DNA of 64,000 nucleotides from positions 4,102,501-4,166,500 of the forward strand of contig NZ_CP076134.1 in assembly GCF_018736085.1 (NCBI RefSeq). The letters are read 5' to 3'. Each line of letters starts with the position of its first letter. Position 1 is the first letter of the stretch. The notes beneath the pieces are model-generated. The model was not told the DNA's origin, ran no database searches, and saw only the letters and a program-made list of their open reading frames with translations. The translations under genes and the position numbers were made by a program. Shown piece by piece: positions 35,886 through 43,617 of this stretch. Source of the DNA: Bradyrhizobium sediminis. Lineage in GTDB: Bacteria > Pseudomonadota > Alphaproteobacteria > Rhizobiales > Xanthobacteraceae.

Positions 35886-36464
35886 TCACCCTTCCGTTCC
35901 GTCGAATGCACCGGGGCGCTCCAGGATCGAGTAACCGCGCCGCCAGTTGTCGACGGCGATCTGGATCGATCGCGCAAACATCATCACGAAGCCGAGCAGC
36001 ACGATGTAGTAGACGAAGCCCTTCGGTAACTTGATCGTCGTCATCCGCTCGTCGGCAACGACCTGGATGAACAGCCAGACCAGCTTGATCGCATACCCGA
36101 AGAAGGCGATCCGGATCAGGTCGATTGCGGTCGAGAGAGCGCGCGCCGGCAGCCGCGGCAAATAGCGGAACAAGAGGTCGACCTGGATATGCCGCGACAG
36201 GCGCACGCACATGGCCGAGCCGAGAAAGACCACGCCGATCAGGCAATAGGTCGCGATCTCCTCGGTCCAGGCGTAGCTGTCGTTGAGAACATAGCGGGTG
36301 AAGAACTGCAGAAAGACGCAGAGCGCCATGATCCAGAAGATCGCCAGCGCCAGCCAGTCCTCGATGGCATATTGCCCAAGATCGACCTTGGGTATCGCCT
36401 CTTCCTCGAAGGTATGGGCTATCTCGTCTGCCGTAATCTGCTTGTGCACTTCGGCCGTCGACAT
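35886..36464 (-). CDS. dctQ: TRAP transporter small permease (DctQ)
   Basis: The 192-residue protein has four predicted membrane helices (about residues 33-56, 67-85, 112-134 and 148-167) and the DctQ marker FFTRYVLNDSYAWTEEIA. It supports the large permease. It is located between the binding-protein gene and dctM with close spacing. Length is slightly above the usual 160-180 because of a soluble N-terminus. Confidence 0.88.
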   Translation of the reverse strand: MSTAEVHKQITADEIAHTFEEEAIPKVDLGQYAIEDWLALAIFWIMALCVFLQFFTRYVLNDSYAWTEEIATYCLIGVVFLGSAMCVRLSRHIQVDLLFRYLPRLPARALSTAIDLIRIAFFGYAIKLVWLFIQVVADERMTTIKLPKGFVYYIVLLGFVMMFARSIQIAVDNWRRGYSILERPGAFDGTEG

Positions 36465-36527
36465 GGAGATCTCTTTGTATGATGAAATTCAGCTGACACG
36501 GCCGTGCATCGTCCCGGCCTCGCATTC

Positions 36528-36558
36528 ACGCCTCTCCCCGCAGACTGCGGGAAGAGGC
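36528..36558 (-). terminator. Stem-loop between TRAP binding-protein and small-permease genes
   Basis: CGCCTCT (36528-36534) pairs with AGAGGCG (36552-36558), and CCCGC with GCGGG inside. There is one internal mismatch and a short loop. No T-run follows on the minus strand, so it is more likely an mRNA-stabilising or attenuating hairpin after the highly expressed binding-protein gene than a full terminator. Confidence 0.5.
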
Positions 36559-36576
36559 GGAAGCGGAATACCGCGA

Positions 36577-37554
36577 TTACTTGATGGCCTGGATCCGATC
36601 CCAGTCGGATTTGCGGTAATCGAAGCTCTCGAAGCTCGTCGTCTTGATCACCGTGTCGCGAAACTCGTTCTTGTCGATCTCGGTGACGGTGAGGCCTTTC
36701 TGCTTGAAGAAATCGACCAGTTTGGCCTCCTTCTCCTTGATCTCCTGCGTTGCCTTCGCCGCCGCCTCCTGCGCGACGTCGGTGAAGATCCTGCGGTCCT
36801 CGTCGGAGAGCTTCTTCCACAGGCCGCCCGCAACCACGGTATTGAGGTGGTCGACGATATGGCCGGTCAGCACGATGTGCTTCTGGACTTCGTAGAATTT
36901 CTTCGCCTCGATGGTGGTGAGCGGATTTTCCTGGGCTTCCACGGTGCCGTTCTGCAGGGCGAGATAGACCTCGGCAAAAGCGATCGGGGCGGTGTTGGCG
37001 CCGCAGGCGCGCGGCATCGCCAGATAGGCCGGAACATCCGGCACCCGCATCTTGAGACCCTTCATGTCGGCGCAGGTCTTGATCGCGCGGTTCGACGAGG
37101 TGTGGCGCACGCCGTAATAGGTGACCGCCACGATGTGATGGCCGCTCTTGTCCTCATAGCCCTTCGTAAGCTCCTTGAAGACGTCGCTCTTGGTGTAGGC
37201 CAGAAGATGATCCGCGTCGCGGAAGGTGTAGGGATAATAGGTGACGCCGATCGGCGGGAAACTCTTTGCCGCGAAGCTCGAGCCGGAAATGATGATATCG
37301 ACCGAGCCAAGCGACAGACCCTGATTGATGTCGGTTTCCTTGCCGAGCTGTGAGGCCGGATAGACGTCGATCTGATAGCGTCCGCTGGTCCGCTTGCCGA
37401 TCTCCTGCGCGGCCCATACCGAAGCGGTGTGGAACGGCTCCGACGTCTCGTAGACGTGGGCCCATTTCAGTTTGGTCTGGGCCATGCCGACATTGGTCGC
37501 CGCCACCAGCGCCGCTGCCGATGCGGCCAATACAGTCACTACTCTCTTCAACAC
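36577..37554 (-). CDS. dctP: TRAP transporter substrate-binding protein (DctP)
   Basis: The 325-residue periplasmic protein has a Sec signal peptide (about residues 1-26, ending GMAQ). The DctP fold shows KLKWAHVYETSEPFH at the start of the mature part, GLKMRVPDVPAYLAMPRACGANT with the carboxylate-binding Arg (split here, about 166-188) and VYLALQNGTVEAQENPLTT (about 195-213). A sugar-acid ligand is likely from its uxuA/uxuB neighbours. It is the first gene of the leftward transporter operon, behind a GntR regulator. Confidence 0.9.
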   Translation of the reverse strand: MLKRVVTVLAASAAALVAATNVGMAQTKLKWAHVYETSEPFHTASVWAAQEIGKRTSGRYQIDVYPASQLGKETDINQGLSLGSVDIIISGSSFAAKSFPPIGVTYYPYTFRDADHLLAYTKSDVFKELTKGYEDKSGHHIVAVTYYGVRHTSSNRAIKTCADMKGLKMRVPDVPAYLAMPRACGANTAPIAFAEVYLALQNGTVEAQENPLTTIEAKKFYEVQKHIVLTGHIVDHLNTVVAGGLWKKLSDEDRRIFTDVAQEAAAKATQEIKEKEAKLVDFFKQKGLTVTEIDKNEFRDTVIKTTSFESFDYRKSDWDRIQAIK

Positions 37555-37674
37555 GACAATTTCCTCCGTTGTTACATTTTGCTTTGTTACTCAACCGGTT
37601 CGGGATTTCGCCGAACCGCCCGAATGATGTTTTCAACGCGCCCGCCGCTGGTGGCGCGCGTCCGCCACAACTTC

Positions 37675-38412
37675 TCAGCCGCTCCCGATTGAAGCGCGCG
37701 ATGGGGAGGCAGTCTCCGCCCCGAAACTCTGGGCAAATCGTTCCTGCGAACGAGCCAGATGGCGGCGCATCGCGATCCGCGCGGCCTCGGGATCGTGTGC
37801 CGCAATGGCGTCGCGGATCGCGTGATGCTCGGCGAGCGCGGCCCGCCACGACTCCGGATTCTCGAAATAGTGCGCCAGTTTGGCGAAGTAGGGATTGAGG
37901 CGCTGGTCGAACAGTTCGCCGACGACGCGGACCAGCACTGCGTTGTCGAGGCATCCCGTCACCGCAACATGGAAAGCGCGATCATGGATCATCGATCCTT
38001 CGCCGGGATGCGGCACCGTCGCCATCGCCGTCAGCGAGGCGTCGATACGCTCGATATCCTCAGGTCTGGCCACCCGCGCAGCCTGCTCGGCGATCGCACC
38101 TTCGATGAATTCGCGGGCCCGCAATACTTCGAACGGCCCTTCGATGGTGGCGGACGCCGGCAAAGGTGAAGCGAGTGCCGCCGGTTCGATGACATAAATC
38201 CCTGAGCCGACACGGATGCGAACCCTGCCCTCGACTTCCAGCGCAATCAGCGCTTCGCGCACCGTCGGCCGCGACACCTTCAACTGTTCGGCGAGATCCC
38301 GTTCGGTCGGCAGCCGGCTCCCGACGGCGTATTCACCGCTGTCGATGAGAGCGCGCAGTTGATCGGCAATCTGGCGATAGAGGCGCCGCGCCTCCACGGC
38401 TTCGAGCGGCAC
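37675..38412 (-). CDS. GntR-family regulator, FadR/UxuR subgroup
   Basis: The 245-residue protein has an N-terminal winged helix (about residues 8-75, with GSRLPTERDLAEQLKVSRPTVREAL) and a C-terminal all-helical FCD ligand domain (about 93-220) with metal-binding-type His residues in HDRAFHVAV and EHHAIRDAI. Its nearest functional analogues are UxuR/ExuR regulators of hexuronate catabolism. A TTGG-N5-CCAA palindrome lies between it and the divergent uxuB-like gene. It probably represses the transporter/uxuA operon and uxuB until the sugar acid is present. Confidence 0.85.
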   Translation of the reverse strand: MPLEAVEARRLYRQIADQLRALIDSGEYAVGSRLPTERDLAEQLKVSRPTVREALIALEVEGRVRIRVGSGIYVIEPAALASPLPASATIEGPFEVLRAREFIEGAIAEQAARVARPEDIERIDASLTAMATVPHPGEGSMIHDRAFHVAVTGCLDNAVLVRVVGELFDQRLNPYFAKLAHYFENPESWRAALAEHHAIRDAIAAHDPEAARIAMRRHLARSQERFAQSFGAETASPSRASIGSG

Positions 38413-38496
38413 GCTGGTCTCCCTGAAACGAGTCCTCTCGGCAGATCCGCGCCGTCCTGCTTTCCAGCTCGGAACACGGCCGGCCTTATTCGGTAT

Positions 38497-38511
38497 ATTG
38501 GCCTTACCAAT
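38497..38511. promoter_or_regulatory. Candidate GntR (UxuR/FadR-type) operator
   Basis: ATTGGCCTTACCAAT is a 15-bp palindrome with 5-bp arms, close to the TTGGT-N3-ACCAA pattern of FadR-subgroup GntR operators (one mismatch). It lies 85 bp from each of the divergent regulator and uxuB-like starts. The site is seen; the binding protein is inferred. Confidence 0.6.
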
Positions 38512-38592
38512 TGACCAAAAGATTGACGGGAAAAGCCCTCTGTGTCAAGCCAACGGCGAAAATCCCGGTTTCAACCCCGATAGGAGGCAATT

Positions 38593-40050
38593 TTGCGCCT
38601 CTCGAACGCCAGCCTCGACCGCCTACCAGGCCATGTCCGCCGCCCCGGCTATGACCGCGCGCGGGTCACGCCTGGCATCGTCCATCTGGGCGTGGGCGCC
38701 TTCCATCGGGCCCACCAGGCTGTGTTCATCGACGACCTTCTTGCCGGCGGGGCGACCAATTGGGGAATCGTCGGCGCCAGCCTGAGAAATTCAGACACGC
38801 ACGACGCGCTCGCCCCGCAGGACGGCCTCTACACGGTCGCGATCCAATCCGGCGCGGCCACCGAGCACCGGGTGGTCGGCTCGATCATCAAGACCGAGGT
38901 CGCCAAGGCGAACCCCGCGCGCTTGATCGCACGCATGGCCGATCCGGCGACGCGGATCGTGTCGCTCACCATCACCGAGAAAGGATACTGCCACACGCCG
39001 CAAACCGGCGAACTGAACGAACGCCATCCCGATATCGTTCACGACCTGGAAAATCCAGATGCGCCGCGGTCGGCCGCCGGATTCATCGTCGCCGCGCTTT
39101 CGCGCAGGAAGGCTTCAGGCGCAGCGCCGTTCACCGTGCTGTGCTGCGACAACCTCCCGGCCAACGGCCATACCGTCGGGCGAATTGTGAAGCGGTTCGC
39201 CGCCTTGAAGTCGCCGGAACTCGGCAATTGGATTGCCGGCGAGGTCGCCTTCCCTTCAACCATGGTTGACCGGATCGTGCCCGAGACGACCGACGCCGAC
39301 CGCGCCGACGTCTCCGTTGCGCTTGGCATGGCCGACGCGTGGCCGGTGGTCACGGAACCCTTTACACAATGGATCGTCGAAGACCGCTTTCCGGCCGGCC
39401 GGCCGGATTTCGCGGCCGCCGGCGTGCAGCTCGTCGCAGACGTCACGCCGTTCGAGCAGATGAAGCTGCGGCTGCTCAACGGCAGTCACTCGGCGCTGGC
39501 CTATCTCGGCTATCTCGCGGGCTACGAGACCATCGCTGCCACCATGGCCGACAGTCGTTTCGCGGCCTATGCCCGACAATTGATGGAAGAAGCGGCGGTG
39601 ACGCTGACGGTACCGGCCGGAACCGATCTTTCGGCATACAGTGCAACGCTCCTGGAGCGCTTTTCGAATCCAGCCCTGCATCATCATAACGCGCAGATTG
39701 CGATGGATGGATCGCAGAAGCTTCCGCAGCGACTGCTCGGAACGTTGCGCGACCGCTTGATGCTGGGCCTGCCGATCGAGACGCATGCACTCGCGGTGGC
39801 GGGCTGGATGCGCTACGTCACGGGCGTGGACGAACTAGGGCGGGAGATAGATGTGCGCGACCCGATTGCGCCGGAACTGGCGGCCGCAGCAAGGATGGCC
39901 GGTCCGGTTGCAGACCGGCTGGCCCCCGCGCTGCTGGACGTCAGCCCGGTGTTCGGCACGCTGGGAGCCGATCCGCGCGTGCGCAAGGCAGTCACCGATG
40001 CACTCGCACGGCTCCACGATTTGGGTGCATCGCGGGCCGTGCAGGCATGA
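38593..40050 (+). CDS. uxuB: Mannitol dehydrogenase family: D-fructuronate reductase
   Basis: The 485-residue NAD(P)-dependent polyol dehydrogenase starts at TTG behind a very good AGGAGG site. Markers are GIVHLGVGAFHRAHQAVFID near the N-terminus (nucleotide and substrate region), VSLTITEKGYCHTP, CDNLPANGHTVGRIV (about residues 182-196) and LRLLNGSHSALAYLGYLAGY with the catalytic Lys-region motif (split here, about 293-313). In the uxuA context it should interconvert D-fructuronate and D-mannonate. It is divergent from the GntR regulator and ends just before a FixK-type box. Confidence 0.88.
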   Translation: MRLSNASLDRLPGHVRRPGYDRARVTPGIVHLGVGAFHRAHQAVFIDDLLAGGATNWGIVGASLRNSDTHDALAPQDGLYTVAIQSGAATEHRVVGSIIKTEVAKANPARLIARMADPATRIVSLTITEKGYCHTPQTGELNERHPDIVHDLENPDAPRSAAGFIVAALSRRKASGAAPFTVLCCDNLPANGHTVGRIVKRFAALKSPELGNWIAGEVAFPSTMVDRIVPETTDADRADVSVALGMADAWPVVTEPFTQWIVEDRFPAGRPDFAAAGVQLVADVTPFEQMKLRLLNGSHSALAYLGYLAGYETIAATMADSRFAAYARQLMEEAAVTLTVPAGTDLSAYSATLLERFSNPALHHHNAQIAMDGSQKLPQRLLGTLRDRLMLGLPIETHALAVAGWMRYVTGVDELGREIDVRDPIAPELAAAARMAGPVADRLAPALLDVSPVFGTLGADPRVRKAVTDALARLHDLGASRAVQA

Positions 40051-40066
40051 CGGCCCGTCGCGGAAC

Positions 40067-40080
40067 TTGATCCCAATCAA
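40067..40080. promoter_or_regulatory. FixK/FNR-type box upstream of macA
   Basis: TTGATCCCAATCAA is a perfect match to TTGAT-N4-ATCAA. It ends 69 bp before the macA ATG, a suitable distance for a class II Crp/Fnr promoter with a transcript start about 35 bp after the box. Confidence 0.7.
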
Positions 40081-40148
40081 CAGTCCGGGCCCGGTCGTCG
40101 GCTAGCTTTTTGCGCTCAATGCCATGAGCCGCCCGGAGCCAACGCAAA

Positions 40149-41411
40149 ATGAACAAGCAGCTCGGCACTGCTGCAACCGAAGGCAAGGAAGCTTTGCCGC
40201 CTCCGCCGGGTGAACAGCCGGTGAGGCAACCGCCGGCGCCACGACGCTTCGCCCGGCACGGCATCGTCATTGCGATCGCAGTGCTGCTGCTGCTTGCTGC
40301 TGCCGGCGGCGCCTGGTGGTCGATCGGCAGCGGCGACACGGTCCGGTACGAGACGGCGCCGGTGACGACCGGCAGGATCGCCCGCGGCGTCAATGCCACC
40401 GGCACGGTCAATCCGGAACTGACGATCATCGTCGGAACCTATGTCTCCGGCGTCATCCAGGAATTGCACTGCGATTACAACACCGAAGTGAAGCGCGGAC
40501 AAATCTGCGCCAGGATCGACGGACGCCCGTACCAGAGCATTGTCGATCAGGCGAGGGCCAATCTCGCCGTCGCACGAGCCCAGCTGGAGAAGGACAAGGC
40601 ATCGCTGGAATACGCCAAGCTGGCGTTCGATCGCATGGCGTCGCTGGTCAAGACCAATGCCGTATCGAAGGATGCCTACGACAACGCCCACAGCACATAC
40701 GACCAGGCCGTCGCCCAGATCACATTTGACGAAGCCACGATTCAGCAGCGTCAGGCTGTGCTCGACGCGGCGCAGGTCAATCTCGATTACACCAAAATCA
40801 TCTCGCCGGTGGATGGCACCGTGGTTTCGCGCAACGTCACGATCGGACAGACCGTCGCAGCCAGTTTCCAGACTCCCACCCTGTTCCTGATCGCAACCGA
40901 CCTGACCAAAATGCAGGTCGACGCCAATGTCAGCGAAAGCGACATCGGCGGCATCAAGCAGGGCAACAAGGCAACGTTCACCGTCGACGCCTATCCCAAA
41001 CGTGCATTCGACGGCACCGTGACCCAGGTTCGTCAGTCCCCGCAAACCGTGCAGAACGTCGTCACCTACGACGTCGTGGTCAGCGTCAATAATTCGGATC
41101 TGGCACTCAAGCCGGGCCTGACTGCCGCAACGCGGATCCTGATCGATCAGCGCAATGACGTGCTCCGCATTCCCAATCAGGCGTTGCGTTATGTCCCGGC
41201 TGGAAAAGTTCTGCGCGAGACGGGACCGGCGCGTGTCTGGGTGCTCCGCGACGGGGTTCTGACGCCGGTTCAGGTGACCACCGGTCTCGACGACGACGAA
41301 TTGACCGAGGTGGTCAAGGGCGACCTCAAGCCGGGCGACAAGGTGATCGTCGGCGAAGTGCGCAATAATTCGGGCAGCACGCGTTCCGGCGTGCCGCGAC
41401 CGCGACTCTGA
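40149..41411 (+). CDS. macA: MacA-like periplasmic adaptor of an efflux pump
   Basis: The 420-residue membrane fusion protein has an N-terminal anchor helix (about residues 38-60, GIVIAIAVLLLLAAAGGAWW), a lipoyl-type half motif (VNATGTVNPE), a coiled-coil hairpin (about 130-210, rich in Ala/Gln/Lys), and ISPVDGTVVSRNVTIGQTVA closing the lipoyl domain (split here). It links an inner-membrane MacB-type pump to an outer-membrane channel. macB follows by 32 bp. No TolC homologue is in the window. A FixK-type box precedes it, so low-oxygen induction is likely. Confidence 0.87.
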   Translation: MNKQLGTAATEGKEALPPPPGEQPVRQPPAPRRFARHGIVIAIAVLLLLAAAGGAWWSIGSGDTVRYETAPVTTGRIARGVNATGTVNPELTIIVGTYVSGVIQELHCDYNTEVKRGQICARIDGRPYQSIVDQARANLAVARAQLEKDKASLEYAKLAFDRMASLVKTNAVSKDAYDNAHSTYDQAVAQITFDEATIQQRQAVLDAAQVNLDYTKIISPVDGTVVSRNVTIGQTVAASFQTPTLFLIATDLTKMQVDANVSESDIGGIKQGNKATFTVDAYPKRAFDGTVTQVRQSPQTVQNVVTYDVVVSVNNSDLALKPGLTAATRILIDQRNDVLRIPNQALRYVPAGKVLRETGPARVWVLRDGVLTPVQVTTGLDDDELTEVVKGDLKPGDKVIVGEVRNNSGSTRSGVPRPRL

Positions 41412-41443
41412 TTGCAGCGACGACGAAGCGGCGATGGACTGAA

Positions 41444-43561
41444 ATGGCGGAGCCGGTCATCAGGATCGAAGGGGTGTCGCGGACATATCATGTCGGCGAT
41501 ATCGACGTTCATGCGCTTCGCGAGGTCAGCCTGACGGTCGAACGTGGCGAGTTCATCGCCATCATGGGCGCTTCCGGATCGGGCAAGTCGACGCTGATGT
41601 CGATCCTCGGCTGCCTCGACCGGCCGAGCGGCGGCCATTACTGGTTCGAAGGCATCGACGTGGCGCAGCTTGCCGAGCCCGACCTCGCGGGCCTGCGCAG
41701 CGAGCGGCTGGGTTTCGTATTCCAGAGCTTCAACCTGCTGCCGCGCACCAGCGCCATCGACAACGTCGCCCTGCCGCTGCTGTATGCGATGTCCGCCCAG
41801 GGCCATGCGCGGGTGCGCTTCGAGCGGGCGCGCACGGTGCTGGACCAGCTCGGGCTGCGCGACCGCGAGCGCAACACGCCCGGCCAGCTCTCCGGCGGGC
41901 AGCAGCAGCGCGTCGCCATCGCGCGGGCGCTGATCAACCGGCCGAGCCTGCTGCTGGCGGACGAGCCGACCGGCAATCTCGATACCGGCAATTCCCATGA
42001 GATCATGCAGACGCTGAGTTCGCTCAACCGCGAACAGGGCGTCACCATCATCGTGGTGACCCACGAGTCCGACGTTGCTGCTTTTGCGGATCGCGTGCTG
42101 ACCATGCGCGACGGCCAGATCATCTCGGACGTGAAGAAGTCGAGGCCGGTGACGGCGTCCGGGCCAGAAGGCGCTGCCGGAGCGGCTGCGGCGAAACCGG
42201 CGCTGCCCTCCCCGGCCGCGGCGCCGCCATCCTATGCCGGATCGTCCGGCGCATCATGGCCGTTCGCCTGGATGGTGATGACGGCGGCGGCGGAAGCGAT
42301 CTGGCGCAACAAGATGCGCTCGGCGCTGACCATGCTCGGGGTCTTCATCGGCGTCGCCGCCCTGATCGTGATGGTGTCGGTCGGCCAGGGCGCCAACGAG
42401 GCCGTGCGCAAGGAGATCGCACGACTTGGCACCAACCTCGTGGTGATCGTGCCGGGCGCCGCCACTCGCGGAGGTGCCCGCGGCGGATTCGGAAGCGCAT
42501 CGACACTGACAGTTGCCGACGTCCGCGCGATCCTGCAGGAAGCGACCGCCGTCGGCGAGGTGGGTTATCTGATCCGCCAGTCCGGCCAGATCCGGTTTGC
42601 CAGCCAGAACTGGACCACCGGCATTCAGGGCGTGAGCTTCAACTACCCTCCGATGACGAACTGGCGGATCGCCTCCGGGCGGGCGATCACGGCAGAGGAC
42701 GAGCGAAGCGCCGGGCTTGTCGTCGTCCTTGGAGAGACCGTGCGCCGGGAATTGTTCGGCGCCTCCCAGAACCCGATCGGCGCCCTGGTTCAGGTCAAGG
42801 GCGTCTCGCTGCGGGTGATCGGGGTTCTCGAATCAAAGGGACAGACATCCTTTGGACAGGACCAGGACGATCTGATCATGGTTCCGTTCACGACCGCCGA
42901 GCGCAAGATCATCGGCGTTGCGGCGCCGAGCCAGCAAACGCCCATCAACTGGATTTATCCGACGCCGCCCAATCCTTACGGGCTGCAACCGCGCCTGACC
43001 GGATTTGTGAATCAGATCTACGTCCAGGCGGTGGACCAGAACGCCATTCAGGCAGCCATCAACCAGTCCACCGACATCCTGGCGCGCCGCCACCGCGTCC
43101 GGCCAGGCACGCCGAATGATTTCTCGGTCCGCAATCTCAGCCAGATCGCCGAGACCGCCGAGGGCAGTAGCCGCATCATGGCGCTCCTGCTGGCGGCGGT
43201 GGCGTCGATATCGCTTGTCGTCGGCGGCATCGGCATCATGAACATCCTGCTGGTGTCGGTGACGGAGCGAACCCGTGAAATCGGGCTGCGGATGGCGATC
43301 GGGGCCCGCCGGCTGCACGTGCTGCTGCAGTTTCTGGCCGAGGCGGTATTCATTAGCGTCAGCGGCGGCATCGTCGGAATTGTCATCGGCGCGGCGCTTT
43401 CGGTCGCCGTTTCGGCCATCACCGGATGGCCGGCGCCGATATCGATGACGGCGATTGCCGGCGGATTCCTGTTTTCGGCGGCGGTCGGCATCTTCTTTGG
43501 CTATTATCCGGCGCGCAAGGCCGCCCGGCTCGATCCGATCGAGGCGCTGCGATATGAGTGA
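41444..43561 (+). CDS. macB: MacB-like ABC efflux ATPase/permease
   Basis: The 705-residue protein has an N-terminal ABC domain (about residues 1-230) with Walker A GASGSGKST, signature LSGGQQQR and Walker B LLLADEP, a Pro/Ala-rich linker (about 235-270), and a MacB membrane domain. The membrane domain has the first helix near 290-315, a large periplasmic domain, and three C-terminal helices (about 585-695), including SLVVGGIGIMNILLVSVTERTREIGLR (split here). With MacA it would export or extract a substrate from the periplasm or inner membrane. It is full length compared with MacB (about 650). Confidence 0.88.
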   Translation: MAEPVIRIEGVSRTYHVGDIDVHALREVSLTVERGEFIAIMGASGSGKSTLMSILGCLDRPSGGHYWFEGIDVAQLAEPDLAGLRSERLGFVFQSFNLLPRTSAIDNVALPLLYAMSAQGHARVRFERARTVLDQLGLRDRERNTPGQLSGGQQQRVAIARALINRPSLLLADEPTGNLDTGNSHEIMQTLSSLNREQGVTIIVVTHESDVAAFADRVLTMRDGQIISDVKKSRPVTASGPEGAAGAAAAKPALPSPAAAPPSYAGSSGASWPFAWMVMTAAAEAIWRNKMRSALTMLGVFIGVAALIVMVSVGQGANEAVRKEIARLGTNLVVIVPGAATRGGARGGFGSASTLTVADVRAILQEATAVGEVGYLIRQSGQIRFASQNWTTGIQGVSFNYPPMTNWRIASGRAITAEDERSAGLVVVLGETVRRELFGASQNPIGALVQVKGVSLRVIGVLESKGQTSFGQDQDDLIMVPFTTAERKIIGVAAPSQQTPINWIYPTPPNPYGLQPRLTGFVNQIYVQAVDQNAIQAAINQSTDILARRHRVRPGTPNDFSVRNLSQIAETAEGSSRIMALLLAAVASISLVVGGIGIMNILLVSVTERTREIGLRMAIGARRLHVLLQFLAEAVFISVSGGIVGIVIGAALSVAVSAITGWPAPISMTAIAGGFLFSAAVGIFFGYYPARKAARLDPIEALRYE

Positions 43562-43570
43562 GGAAGCTGC

Positions 43571-43584
43571 TTGACCTTGCTCAA
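43571..43584. promoter_or_regulatory. FixK/FNR-type box upstream of ppsA
   Basis: TTGACCTTGCTCAA fits TTGA-N6-TCAA and ends 34 bp before the ppsA ATG. With a class II architecture the transcript start would fall close to the ATG, and no clear Shine-Dalgarno site precedes it, so a leaderless ppsA mRNA is possible. Confidence 0.6.
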
Positions 43585-43617
43585 TACCGGGCAACCCCGG
43601 CCTGATTTACTGGCACC

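Noticed and set aside
36528..36558. Full intrinsic terminator inside the TRAP operon
   Set aside because: The hairpin has no following T-run on the transcribed strand, so it is listed only as a probable attenuating or stabilising stem-loop.
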